Source: Rheinheimera sp.
Lineage (GTDB): Bacteria > Pseudomonadota > Gammaproteobacteria > Enterobacterales > Alteromonadaceae
Direction: 5' to 3'
Length of the DNA stretch: 64,000 bases
Assembly (NCBI RefSeq): GCF_030690345.1
Contig: NZ_JAUYGV010000006.1
Location: 558,001 to 622,000 of the forward strand
This document shows positions 25,265 through 33,849 of the stretch, one piece after another; position 1 is the stretch's first letter; each line of letters opens with the position of its first letter. Under the pieces are notes generated by a model, which worked only from the letters and a program-made list of their open reading frames with translations, was not told the DNA's origin and made no database searches. The position numbers were made by a program, and so were the translations under genes.

Positions 25265-26824
25265 ATGTTAAAACCCACTTTGGACGACATTATCATCGTC
25301 GGTGGCGGCACAGCGGGTTGGTTAACCGCGGCGATACTGGCGAAAAAGCTTAATGCCGGTACAGCCGGCAGCGTGCAAATAACAGTAATTGAATCGCCGG
25401 ATATTCCGATTATCGGCGTGGGTGAAGGTACCTGGCCAACTATGCGTACGACCTTGCAGAGCGTGGGCGTGGATGAAGGCGAGTTTATGCGCGAATGCGA
25501 TGCTACCTTCAAGCAGGGCGCTGAATTTGTTAACTGGCAGCACACTCCGGCTGCCGGTGAGACCCACAGCTATTTTCATCCGTTAAGTGCGGTGTTTCAT
25601 TCCTCCTATGATTTTAATCTGGCACCGTATTGGCTGCAGGGCGCATCTGAACTGCCTTACGATTTAGCCGTCGCATCGCAAAGCCGTATTTGTCAGCTGG
25701 GGTTAGCGCCGAAAAAAATTACGACCCCTGCGTTTGCGGCGCTGCAAAACTATGCCTATCACTTTAATGCGGTGAAGTTCGCCGCCTTTATGAAAAAGCA
25801 TTGCACCGAAAAACTGGCAGTACACTTTATTGCCGCCAATGTGCAACAAGTGCGGTTGCATCCCTGTGGCGCCATTGCTGGGGTATTGACGGACAGCCAT
25901 GGCGACATTAACGGCGATTTTTTCGTTGATTGCACCGGCAGCAAAGCGTTGTTGTTAGGCGAAGCGTTAGGCGTAGGCTGGCACAGCATTAATGACGTAA
26001 TTTTTAACGATACTGCGCTGGCGATGCAGGTACCTTATCCGACAGCCGACTGGCCTATTGCTACGCATACCATAGCCACAGCGCATGAAGCCGGTTGGAC
26101 CTGGGATATTGGTTTGCATAACCGTCGTGGTGTCGGTTACGTTTACTCCAGCGCGCACAGCACGGATCAGCGGGCAGAGCAGATATTGCGCCAACATATC
26201 GGTGAGCAGGCAGAGGGGCTGGAGGCGCGTAAAATAAAGCTGAACCTGGGGTACCGGCAGCAGTTCTGGCAGCAAAACTGCGTGGCCATCGGTATGTCCG
26301 CCGCCTTTATCGAGCCGCTGGAAGCGTCGGCAATTTTTCTGATAGAAGCCGCGGCCAATATGCTGGCAGAGCAGTTTCCGCGCAGCCGTGCCGCGCTGGG
26401 TTTTGTTGAAAAGAAATTCAACGATACCTTTAAGCTACGCTGGGATAAAAGCATCGACTTTATCAAATTGCATTATTGTATCAGTCAGCGCCGTGACACG
26501 GCTTACTGGGTAGACAACTGTGCCGACAGTTCCATTCCAGATTCACTGCAGCAGCGTTTAGCGCACTGGCGGCTGCACCCGCCCGGTAAGTACGATTTTG
26601 ACTATGCGTTTGAACCCTTTGTGCTCGACAGCTATCTGTTTGTTTTGTATGGCATGAAGTTTAATACCGACCTCAGCCATAACCTCAGCAGTTACCCGGA
26701 TAAACAGCGCGCGCAACAATTGTTTGCCGAAATTGACCGCACCACAGCATTGTTGCAACAGCAATTGCCAACGCATCGTGAGTTAATCGATAAGGTGTAC
26801 CGCTACGGTCTACCCAAGCTGTAA
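25265..26824 (+). CDS. Flavin-dependent (tryptophan-type) halogenase homologue 2
   Basis: The 519-residue protein is a clear paralogue of the halogenase at 22978 and aligns along its whole length. It has FAD motif IIVGGGTAGWLTAAIL, GVGEGTWPTMR, Lys83 in TFKQGAEFVNW and the catalytic-glutamate block FIEPLEASAIFLIEA. WTWDIG takes the place of WxWxIP, so the Pro-to-Gly change is shared by both copies. GAGGAATAAGGCT precedes the ATG. Two full-length copies kept side by side, with catalytic residues intact, suggest distinct substrates or a functional pair. It converges with the TauE/SafE gene, with only 11 bp between stop codons. Confidence 0.9.
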   Translation: MLKPTLDDIIIVGGGTAGWLTAAILAKKLNAGTAGSVQITVIESPDIPIIGVGEGTWPTMRTTLQSVGVDEGEFMRECDATFKQGAEFVNWQHTPAAGETHSYFHPLSAVFHSSYDFNLAPYWLQGASELPYDLAVASQSRICQLGLAPKKITTPAFAALQNYAYHFNAVKFAAFMKKHCTEKLAVHFIAANVQQVRLHPCGAIAGVLTDSHGDINGDFFVDCTGSKALLLGEALGVGWHSINDVIFNDTALAMQVPYPTADWPIATHTIATAHEAGWTWDIGLHNRRGVGYVYSSAHSTDQRAEQILRQHIGEQAEGLEARKIKLNLGYRQQFWQQNCVAIGMSAAFIEPLEASAIFLIEAAANMLAEQFPRSRAALGFVEKKFNDTFKLRWDKSIDFIKLHYCISQRRDTAYWVDNCADSSIPDSLQQRLAHWRLHPPGKYDFDYAFEPFVLDSYLFVLYGMKFNTDLSHNLSSYPDKQRAQQLFAEIDRTTALLQQQLPTHRELIDKVYRYGLPKL

Positions 26825-26835
26825 CGCCGGCTGGC

Positions 26836-27891
26836 TTATTTACTGCCGGCCACAACAATAGCGCCTTGCTTATCGGCGACCTGATGTTCTGCTGCGGCAC
26901 TGCGCTCGCCCACCAGTTTTGCACCCCAGCGCCGCAGTTGTTCAAAGCCCAATAAACAAATGCCTACCGCCAGGGTGGATAACAGCATACCGCTAAGGCC
27001 TAAACTGGCGCGTTCGGAGTGCATCGTCCAGAAAAACTGCAGCACACATAAAAATGCCACGACTAACAATGTTGGTTTACGGCCAATCAGCGCAACGATA
27101 AATACCCCCAGCGGTGCGCCCAGCGCGACAACGGGCGCGGCGGCCAGCCAGTTTTCAAATACGCCCGGCTGCATGCCGGTGGTGAGGTTTTTTACGATCA
27201 CGCCAAGCACTGAAGTGAAGGCCATAATGATCACTGAAGTGGGAATGGCAATTTTTAAATCGGTGCGGCACAGCAACACCAGGGCAGTATACAGCACCAT
27301 ATCGATGCCAACACCGGTAACAGAGGCTACGGCAGCGCCGGATAACAAACCAATCCAGCAGCCAACTTTAAAATCCCATTTTTCGTTAAATTCGGTCATG
27401 CCGCTGTGGCCGGCAATTTCGTTAACACGATACAGATGCAAAATGCCAAAGCTGGCCCAGACTACGGCAAACACCAGTTTGATCCATAAACCCGGAATAT
27501 AAGGCGCTATTAACCAAATGCCCAACGGCGTGCCAATCAAGCTGCCAAGCATGGCGCCTTTGAGCATGGCCCAGGCAATGGGCTGGCGCCGCGCCAAAAT
27601 AAAGATACTGGCGCTGGTCATGCCGATGGCTTGCACCGCAAAGCTGAAATCGCGTCCCAGGGTGGCGGGGAGTTCAAACAGCAATACCAGCACCGGAAAG
27701 CCCACAGTGCCGCCGCCCATCGGCGTAGAGCCGGCGGCATAGCTGCCTATCGCCATAGCGACAGCGATTGGCCAGTGCGCTTTGGCCTCCGGCCAGTACC
27801 CTAAGCCAATAACCAGATATAACCAGACGGCATAAAAGCTCACCAGCCAGAGTAACCATACCCACAAATATTGTTTCAGTTTTTGCTGCAT
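26836..27891 (-). CDS. TauE/SafE-family sulfite/organic anion exporter
   Basis: The 351-residue inner-membrane protein has about 8-9 hydrophobic helices. It carries the TauE/SafE pattern of two similar halves, seen in GSYAAGSTPMGGGTVGFPVLVLLF and the later GLLSGAAVASVTGVGIDMVLYTAL. Family members move sulfite, sulfoacetate or similar anions, but many are uncharacterised. It lies in antisense orientation inside an otherwise plus-strand halogenase/SapC group. It may have been inserted there, or have a role tied to that group. The substrate is unknown. The C-terminal ~30 residues are hydrophilic. Confidence 0.87.
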   Translation of the reverse strand: MQQKLKQYLWVWLLWLVSFYAVWLYLVIGLGYWPEAKAHWPIAVAMAIGSYAAGSTPMGGGTVGFPVLVLLFELPATLGRDFSFAVQAIGMTSASIFILARRQPIAWAMLKGAMLGSLIGTPLGIWLIAPYIPGLWIKLVFAVVWASFGILHLYRVNEIAGHSGMTEFNEKWDFKVGCWIGLLSGAAVASVTGVGIDMVLYTALVLLCRTDLKIAIPTSVIIMAFTSVLGVIVKNLTTGMQPGVFENWLAAAPVVALGAPLGVFIVALIGRKPTLLVVAFLCVLQFFWTMHSERASLGLSGMLLSTLAVGICLLGFEQLRRWGAKLVGERSAAAEHQVADKQGAIVVAGSK

Positions 27892-28207
27892 GTACGCGGT
27901 CTATGCCGGTTGAAATTGTTGCTTTGTTATATCGGTTTCTCTGCTGTTTTACCAGTAGCAAAGCGGCAGGCTGCGGCTATAACGTAAAAAACAATATTGC
28001 ATAACAGCGCTGGTAAAACGGTGTAGTGATAAAAAACTGATGGCAGATAACCGATTAGCTAATCTGCTGCGGTTTGCACCGGTGCGGCTGTTGATCCGGC
28101 CGCCGACTTAGCGCATGATAAGGCCGCACTGCTGATGGCAATCAGGGGACACAACATCAACGCCCTCAGCACTTCTCACATTAATGACTAAAATAAAGAG
28201 CAGTTTT
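27892..28207. other. Intergenic region TauE/SafE gene / SapC gene 2
   Basis: This 316-bp divergent spacer must hold promoters for both neighbours. The only item of note is ATAACAGCGCTGGTAA at about 28001, a degenerate version of the nagR-proximal operator-like site. It is too weak to call. No other element was found. Confidence 0.4.
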
Positions 28208-28921
28208 ATGACTTCAATTCCAAAGATTGTGCCGTTAAACAAGGAACAGCACGCAGATACCAAAATTAATAATAACAACGCCTTTTCTCATATCAGCAGC
28301 GAGCATATGTTGCCGGTGGTGGTGCATGAGTTTGTGGTGGCGGGTGCTGAGTTTCCAATCGTGTTTGTTAAAAACAGCGAAAACAATACCTATCAGCCGG
28401 TGGTAATGCTGGGGTTGTCGGCCAAACAAAACCTGTTTATGCAGGATGATAAATGGCAGGCGTTATATGTGCCCCGCGCTGTGCGTAACTATCCGCTGGT
28501 GCTGGTGCAGGATAAAGCCGAAAGCGAGCGTTTGCTGGTGGCTCTGGATGAATCTTCAGAGCGTGTTGGCCAGACAGAAGGCAATGCACTGTTTAACGCC
28601 GATGGTGCTGAAAGCGAGTTTTTAACTCATCGTAAGCAACAGATGGCCGAGTACCTTGAACTGGGGCAAATTACGCGTAATTTTGTTGCCAAATTACAAG
28701 AGCTGGAGCTGATTAAAGAGCAGGTGCTGACTTTAAACGTCAACGGTGAAGAGCGCCGCATTAACGGTATTCACCTGCTGGATGAGAAAAAACTGAACGA
28801 GCTTAGCGATGAGGTTTTTGTTGAGCTGCGTAAAAATGGTTTCCTCACTGCTATCTACGCCCATCTGATGTCATTGCAACACACGCAAAAACTGGTTAAG
28901 AAAATCGCTGACGCCAGTTAA
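28208..28921 (+). CDS. SapC-family protein 2
   Basis: The start is placed at 28208 (MTSIPKIVPLNK) because AAAGAG lies 7 bases upstream. The track start at 28184 has no clear site. The 237-residue product shares all blocks with the SapC protein at 24554: HISSEHMLPVVVHEFVVAG, FPIVFVKNS, LYVPRAVRNYPLVLVQ, LQELELIKEQVLTLNVNG, and a C-terminal LMSLQH region. The core motif order and spacing are the same, so the two are paralogues. It stands alone between the divergent TauE/SafE gene and the convergent hexosaminidase, and a two-way terminator follows it. The role is not established. Confidence 0.87.
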   Translation: MTSIPKIVPLNKEQHADTKINNNNAFSHISSEHMLPVVVHEFVVAGAEFPIVFVKNSENNTYQPVVMLGLSAKQNLFMQDDKWQALYVPRAVRNYPLVLVQDKAESERLLVALDESSERVGQTEGNALFNADGAESEFLTHRKQQMAEYLELGQITRNFVAKLQELELIKEQVLTLNVNGEERRINGIHLLDEKKLNELSDEVFVELRKNGFLTAIYAHLMSLQHTQKLVKKIADAS

Positions 28922-28928
28922 GCGTTGC

Positions 28929-28960
28929 AACAGGTAACAGCAAAGGCTGTTACCTGTTTT
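28929..28960. terminator. Bidirectional terminator between SapC 2 and hexosaminidase gene
   Basis: AACAGGTAACAGC and GCTGTTACCTGTT form a 13-bp perfect stem with an AAAG loop and a short T-run. It lies 7 bases after the SapC stop and 7 bases beyond the hexosaminidase stop on the other strand. Confidence 0.8.
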
Positions 28961-28967
28961 ATGGTTA

Positions 28968-31559
28968 CTACCCGCCGTTTGTTACTTCTACTGTTCTGCT
29001 GTGTACCGCCTGATGCCGGCTGCGTAACCAGAGCGGTTTAGTGTCAATTGCCAGTGGCGCCTGATAAGGCTGCCAGCTTGCCCCCTGATCGGTGCTGAAC
29101 TCGGTATACAGGCCGGGCAAGGCGTTATTTACCTCAATACCTGCTGCGGTTGTTCTTGCTCCGGGTGGTGGCAGATAAAAACTGCTGCCGTTGCCGGCTA
29201 ACCGCGCTAACTCAATCTGGCCAAGCCGTGTTGCAAAGCCGTACCAGTCTTGTTGTCGCTGTTGCTGAGCCTGTTGCAGGTTGTTGCTTTGCTCCCACGT
29301 GGCTTTATGCCAGGCGCGTTCGGCCAGCGCCAGCATTCTGGGGTATAGCATCTGTTCCAACTGTTCAGCGGTGCGAACCGTTTCGCTCCAAAGCTGGCCC
29401 TGGATGCCGAGAATATTTTGCGTTTGTTGCAACGCCGGCATTTCGCGGCCAACCAGTGCTTCTAAATCGGTAATGGCGGCGCCGTTTCGGGTGGTATCGG
29501 CATTGGCATACAGGTTATCCGGCATAAAGCCGAACACTTTGTCGATGCTGCTAAAGCGGGTAGCCCAGTAGTAGCCGCGCTCAAGAGGGTGGGCTTCATG
29601 CGGATGATCAAAGTACAAATGTGTGCCGGGTGACAGCACCACCTGATAACCATTATTGGCCAGCCGGTAAGCACGGTCGGCCACGCCCCATTCCCAAATG
29701 TTATCCCAGGCATTGGCAATCACTTTGTCATTGGCAAACTGAGCACGGTTAAAGGTATTTTGCTGATCGTACATTAAGCCATCTTCCCAGCCGGCCAGGT
29801 TCAGACCGCGACGATGGGTAATTTCTGCTACCCGGCTGACAAACCACGGCTTTAAATCAGCGACACCGGCTATGCCGTTGTCCGCAATAGCAAACAATTG
29901 CTGACAGGCCGGCGAGCCAAGCCAGGAGCCGGCCGCCACTTCATCACCACCCATATGGAAGGTATTGAGCCTGACCCCTGCGCTGCGGTACATCTGCTGC
30001 AGCTCGTACACCACTTTCTCTACAAAGGCATAGGTAGAGGCCAGGCAGACATTAGCCGAACTGTCGGTATAGTTTTGCACGCTAAGGTAGCGGGAGCTGT
30101 CGGCAGGGTCTGATAGCAAGTATTGCGCGGCAGCCTCCGGTTGGCCCAACGCCTGCAGGCGGTTATAGCGCGCTTGCATCGCGACTATGGCCGCCCTGGC
30201 GTGGCCGGGTAAATCAATTTCCGGAATGACTTCAATGTGCCGCGCTGCAGCATATTGCAAAATCTCAATAAAATCAGCGGTGCTGTAGTAGCCGTTGCCG
30301 GATCCGGTTTTATGCGGCCCGGTGCCAAGCTGGGTTAATAAACACTGTTGCTCGGTTAAGTCAAAGCAGCGCTGGCCGCCGATGTCGGTCAGCTCCGGTA
30401 AGCCCGGTATTTCCAGCCGCCAGCCTTCATCTTCGGTTAAATGCAGATGCAGCTTATTCAGCTTGTAGCGCGCCATATTGTCGATCAGCCGCAAGGTTAC
30501 GTCTTTGCCGTGAAAATTGCGCGCCATATCATAATGCATACCGCGCCAGGGCGCGCGTGGCTGATCAAATACCTTGCCTTGTGGCAGCTGAACGCCGTTA
30601 TCTGCAGGTTGCAACAACGCCAGCAACGACTGCACCGCGTAAAACGCCCCGGCATTGTCTTTACCAATCAGATGGATATGTTTGTCGTTAATCTCCAGCT
30701 GATAACCTTCTGCCGGCAGCGGCAAATTACTGTCTACCGCTAAGCGGATCTGTGGAGTGTTCTTCGCAATGATGTTGGCACTGCTTTGCAGCGTCAGACC
30801 CGCTTGCTGCAGTTGCTGCTGTAAGTACGCCGCTTCGTTGGTTAAGCGCCCGCTATAACTGATTTGCCAGCTGTTGTTCAGCGTTAGCCGGCGCTTACTG
30901 AATTTGGCCTGTAGCGGTGTGGGGATAATCCGCTGTGCGATATCCGCTTCGCTGTTATGTGCATTAAGCTTAGCGTTGTGGGCAAAACGCGTGGCGGCGG
31001 TAACAACCGGCACTAAATCGGCTGCACCGCTGTTGCGCAATTGCTGTTGCGCCGTAGTAATAGGCGTAACAAAGCGGCTGAACTGTTCGGTATCGGTATT
31101 GCCAAATACCACCGGGGTTAGCCCTGCGGCGGTAATAAAAGCGCGTGGCATAAAGTCGCTGTAACTCACCACCCAGGGCGCTGAGGTATAGCTTATACGC
31201 AGGTGCTGGCCGGGCGCCAAACCGGCAAAGTTGCTATCGGGGCTTAACCGGTGCAGGTCGCCCTGAATATGTTGCAGTATCAGGCCTTGCTGCTGTGTGG
31301 TGTCAATGCGGCGGATGGAGTGAAAGTAAATTTGCCAGTCTGACTTACCGCGTGGCAATGCCTGGCCGGAGCCGTTGTGTAAGGTAATAGCCGCGCTGAA
31401 ACGCGAGGCTTCTGTTAAGTGGTTCGACAGCACACTGAACATCAGGCTGCTGTCGTTGGCAAAATCAGCCAACTGTTGTTGTGTAAATGCCGTTGCTGCC
31501 AGCGTGGGTTGACAACAGCAAGTCAACAACAGACAAAACAGTACCCGTAGTAATGGCAT
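28968..31559 (-). CDS. hex: Beta-N-acetylhexosaminidase (GH20, chitobiase-type)
   Basis: The 863-residue protein has a signal peptide ending near QPTLAA; a double cysteine (TCCCQ) in it makes lipoprotein processing conceivable. The order of domains is that of chitobiases. An N-terminal carbohydrate-binding domain includes YTSAPWVVSYSDFMPRAF. A GH20b domain follows, then the GH20 catalytic barrel starting APWRGMHYDMARNFHGK with HLHLTEDEGWRLEIPGLPEL. The catalytic Asp-Glu pair is in FHMGGDEVAAGSW. A C-terminal Ig-like domain (FYLPPPGARTTAAGIEVNN) completes it. It removes terminal GlcNAc from chitooligosaccharides in the periplasm or on the surface, feeding NagP. It is divergent from nagK, with the NagR operator in the shared intergenic region. 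Confidence 0.93.
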   Translation of the reverse strand: MPLLRVLFCLLLTCCCQPTLAATAFTQQQLADFANDSSLMFSVLSNHLTEASRFSAAITLHNGSGQALPRGKSDWQIYFHSIRRIDTTQQQGLILQHIQGDLHRLSPDSNFAGLAPGQHLRISYTSAPWVVSYSDFMPRAFITAAGLTPVVFGNTDTEQFSRFVTPITTAQQQLRNSGAADLVPVVTAATRFAHNAKLNAHNSEADIAQRIIPTPLQAKFSKRRLTLNNSWQISYSGRLTNEAAYLQQQLQQAGLTLQSSANIIAKNTPQIRLAVDSNLPLPAEGYQLEINDKHIHLIGKDNAGAFYAVQSLLALLQPADNGVQLPQGKVFDQPRAPWRGMHYDMARNFHGKDVTLRLIDNMARYKLNKLHLHLTEDEGWRLEIPGLPELTDIGGQRCFDLTEQQCLLTQLGTGPHKTGSGNGYYSTADFIEILQYAAARHIEVIPEIDLPGHARAAIVAMQARYNRLQALGQPEAAAQYLLSDPADSSRYLSVQNYTDSSANVCLASTYAFVEKVVYELQQMYRSAGVRLNTFHMGGDEVAAGSWLGSPACQQLFAIADNGIAGVADLKPWFVSRVAEITHRRGLNLAGWEDGLMYDQQNTFNRAQFANDKVIANAWDNIWEWGVADRAYRLANNGYQVVLSPGTHLYFDHPHEAHPLERGYYWATRFSSIDKVFGFMPDNLYANADTTRNGAAITDLEALVGREMPALQQTQNILGIQGQLWSETVRTAEQLEQMLYPRMLALAERAWHKATWEQSNNLQQAQQQRQQDWYGFATRLGQIELARLAGNGSSFYLPPPGARTTAAGIEVNNALPGLYTEFSTDQGASWQPYQAPLAIDTKPLWLRSRHQAVHSRTVEVTNGG

Positions 31560-31751
31560 AACATGCTCCCCTTTGTTTTGGCCGGTGTTTGCTGCTGCAG
31601 CGCCGTGCCGGCAGTATTTGCTACTGCGTTGTGGTTTTATTCGTCAGCTTAACAGCTCAGATCTCTTGGCTAAACTGCTGATTAAAATCTTATTTATATA
31701 TGTATCTGTCGCAAACCGGCAAAATGTCCGTTTGATTTTTAAACAAGACAC

Positions 31752-31779
31752 TTGTTATTTGTCAGAATTATTATATGCT
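31752..31779 (+). promoter_or_regulatory. Sigma-70-like promoter of the nag operon
   Basis: TTGTTA and TATGCT are 16 bases apart. The operator starts 11 bases after the -10 element, the same geometry as at the TonB receptor promoter. Confidence 0.55.
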
Positions 31780-31789
31780 GAATTTAAAA

Positions 31790-31807
31790 AATGACAACGC
31801 TGTCAAT
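31790..31807. promoter_or_regulatory. NagR operator between hexosaminidase and nagK
   Basis: AATGACAACGCTGTCAAT differs by one base from the recalled consensus AATGACARCGYTGTCATT and closely matches the site at 20267. It can control the nag operon and possibly the divergent hexosaminidase gene. Confidence 0.83.
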
Positions 31808-31903
31808 TCACTTGGTTGTTGATTAAATCTACAGCGCAGAGTATTGACCACTTCGCAGTTGGCCCCGGTAGCCGGCTGCATTACTTGTGACGAGGTTATA
31901 GGG

Positions 31904-32818
31904 ATGAAAGCAATGCTGAAGGCCGATACGCCTTTGTATTTGGGGATAGACGGCGGTGGCAGCAAATGCCGCGCTGTTATTGTATCGTCGGATCAGCAAA
32001 TTTTAGGTGAAGGTTTATCCGGCCCGGCTAATCCGCTGCGCGGCATGAAAGTTGCGACCGACTCTATTTTAAACGCAACCCAACAGGCATTAAGCTGTGC
32101 CGGGCTGACATTTAACGATATGTCGCGTCTGGTGGCCGGCGCCGGCTTGGCAGGGGTGAATATACCGCAGTATTTTCAGCTGTTTTCTGATTGGCAGCAC
32201 CCGTTTAAAACGCTGCACCTGACCAGCGATTTGCATATCGCTTGCATGGGCGCACATCAGGGCGGTGACGGCGCTGTCATTATTGTCGGCACCGGCTCCT
32301 GTGGTTTGGCAGAAGTGAACGGCCAGCTGATTGAAGTGGGCGGTCATGGTTTTCCTTATGGCGATAACGGCAGCGGCGCCTGGTTTGGCATGCAGTTGCT
32401 GCACAAGGTACTGCTGAGTTTGGACAAGTTGGCGCCGGACACCATGTTAACTGATTTACTGTTGCAGGAGCTGGGGGCGACGAACAGCCTGGAGCTGGTT
32501 GCGCACTTTATGCATGCTACACCAACAACTTATGCTAAGTTTGCGCCCTTAGTGTTTGTGGCCGCCGAAGCCGGTGATGAAACCGCATTGCAGCTGGTGC
32601 AGCAAGGCGCCGGTTTTATTGCAGCCATTGCCAACCGCTTGCTGAGTATTCAGCCGCCGCGGCTATCTTTTATTGGTGGCCTGGCGCACAAGTTGCTACC
32701 TTATTTACCCGCGCAAGTACAACAACAGGTTACGCCGGCACTGCAAACGCCGGAACTCGGAGCTGTTTGGTTTGCCCGTTCACGCAATCAAACGCAATCT
32801 ATCGCTATGTCGTTATAG
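31904..32818 (+). CDS. nagK: N-acetylglucosamine kinase (BadF/BadG family)
   Basis: The start is placed at 31904 (MKAMLKADT) because GAGGTTATAGGG precedes it. The track start at 31844 would place coding sequence in the leader region. The 304-residue protein has the ASKHA-fold phosphate-1 motif LGIDGGGSKCRAVIV, the phosphate-2 region VIIVGTGSCGLAEV and GGHGFPYGDNGSGAWFG, as in BadF/BadG/BcrA/BcrD-type sugar kinases. This is the kinase type used for N-acetylglucosamine in Shewanella and relatives in place of ROK kinases or a PTS. It makes GlcNAc-6-phosphate from sugar imported by NagP. It is the first gene of nagK-B-A-P-X, with nagB 10 bp downstream. Confidence 0.9.
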   Translation: MKAMLKADTPLYLGIDGGGSKCRAVIVSSDQQILGEGLSGPANPLRGMKVATDSILNATQQALSCAGLTFNDMSRLVAGAGLAGVNIPQYFQLFSDWQHPFKTLHLTSDLHIACMGAHQGGDGAVIIVGTGSCGLAEVNGQLIEVGGHGFPYGDNGSGAWFGMQLLHKVLLSLDKLAPDTMLTDLLLQELGATNSLELVAHFMHATPTTYAKFAPLVFVAAEAGDETALQLVQQGAGFIAAIANRLLSIQPPRLSFIGGLAHKLLPYLPAQVQQQVTPALQTPELGAVWFARSRNQTQSIAMSL

Positions 32819-32828
32819 GTAGGAAGTA

Positions 32829-33827
32829 ATGAGCAACAGTATTATGGCGCTTGAAGCCAGAGAAGCCCCGCAACGTATCGCCGAACAACTGGCAGCCAAC
32901 AAGGCCATGGTAGAGCAGGTGGTGCAGCAAATTCGTCAGCGCGCACCCAAGTTTGTCTATATGGTGGGGCGAGGCTCTTCCGATCATGCCGGGGTATTTG
33001 CTAAATATTTAATTGAGATAGAGGTGGGCCTGCCGGTGGCGGCGGCGGCACCTTCTATTGCCAGCGTGTATAACAAGTCACTGCAGCTGGCTGATGCGCT
33101 GGTGCTGGTGATTTCGCAGTCCGGTCGCAGCCCGGATATTCTGGCTCAGGTAGAAATGGCCAAACGCAGCGGCGCCATGGTAGTGGCCTTGGTAAACGAT
33201 ACGTCATCACCCTTAGCTGAGCTGGCGCACTATACGTTACCGTTGCACGTTGGGGCAGAAAAAGCCGTGGCGGCCACCAAAAGTTATCTGGCGACTTTAA
33301 GTGCTATCTTGCAACTGGTGTCGGTGTGGTCCGGCAATCAGGCATTACAGCAGGCGGTGCAACAATTACCGCAAAGTTTAACCGCTGCTATAGCGTTGCC
33401 GCAGCAGCTTACAGCGCAGGCACTGGAGCGGGTAGCGCATCTGGTGGTGTTGGGCCGCGGCTTGGGTTATGCCATTTCACGTGAAATTGCACTGAAATTA
33501 AAAGAAGTGTGCGGCATTCATGCTGAAGCGTTTTCCAGTGCGGAGTTTTTACACGGCCCGGTTACCCTGGTAAAAAACCAGTTTGCTATTGTCGATGTCA
33601 GTATTAATGATGAGAGCATCAGCGCGCACCGTGCTCAGGTAGAAGATGTACGTAGCCGCGGCGCTGCCATAGTGCAGTTGCACCATAGTGACATAGCAGC
33701 ACATCCGCGGGTGTTGCCGTTATTGTTACTGCAGCGGTTTTATCTGGATGTTGAAGTGGTGGCCCGTAGCCGTGGCATTGACCCGGATGCACCCCCTGGC
33801 CTGAATAAAGTGACGAAAACGGTATAA
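32829..33827 (+). CDS. nagB: Glucosamine-6-phosphate deaminase, SIS-domain type (NagB-II)
   Basis: The 332-residue protein has two SIS (sugar isomerase) domains. Visible marks are VGRGSSDHAGVFAKYLIE, SQSGRSPDILAQVE and AVAATKSYLATLSA in the first, and GRGLGYAISREIALKLKEVCGIHAEAFSSAEFLHGP in the second. It corresponds to the synthase half of GlmS without the glutaminase domain. This is the alternative NagB-II deaminase that turns glucosamine-6-phosphate into fructose-6-phosphate and ammonia. Its position between nagK and nagA fits this role rather than a biosynthetic one. GTAGGAAGTA precedes the ATG. Confidence 0.92.
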   Translation: MSNSIMALEAREAPQRIAEQLAANKAMVEQVVQQIRQRAPKFVYMVGRGSSDHAGVFAKYLIEIEVGLPVAAAAPSIASVYNKSLQLADALVLVISQSGRSPDILAQVEMAKRSGAMVVALVNDTSSPLAELAHYTLPLHVGAEKAVAATKSYLATLSAILQLVSVWSGNQALQQAVQQLPQSLTAAIALPQQLTAQALERVAHLVVLGRGLGYAISREIALKLKEVCGIHAEAFSSAEFLHGPVTLVKNQFAIVDVSINDESISAHRAQVEDVRSRGAAIVQLHHSDIAAHPRVLPLLLLQRFYLDVEVVARSRGIDPDAPPGLNKVTKTV

Positions 33828-33849
33828 CGCAACTAACGGTAAACAGCGA

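Larger units (their letters stand above)
31560..31903. other. Divergent regulatory region hexosaminidase / nag operon
   Basis: These 344 bases contain the nagK promoter and NagR operator (31752-31807) and must hold the hexosaminidase promoter. The upstream extension of the nagK ORF to 31844 runs immediately downstream of the operator and lacks a ribosome-binding site, so it is treated as leader. Confidence 0.7.

Noticed and set aside
28000-28017. NagR-like palindrome before SapC gene 2
   Set aside because: Only the left half-site is close to consensus; the right arm (GGTAAA) is too degraded to call an operator.
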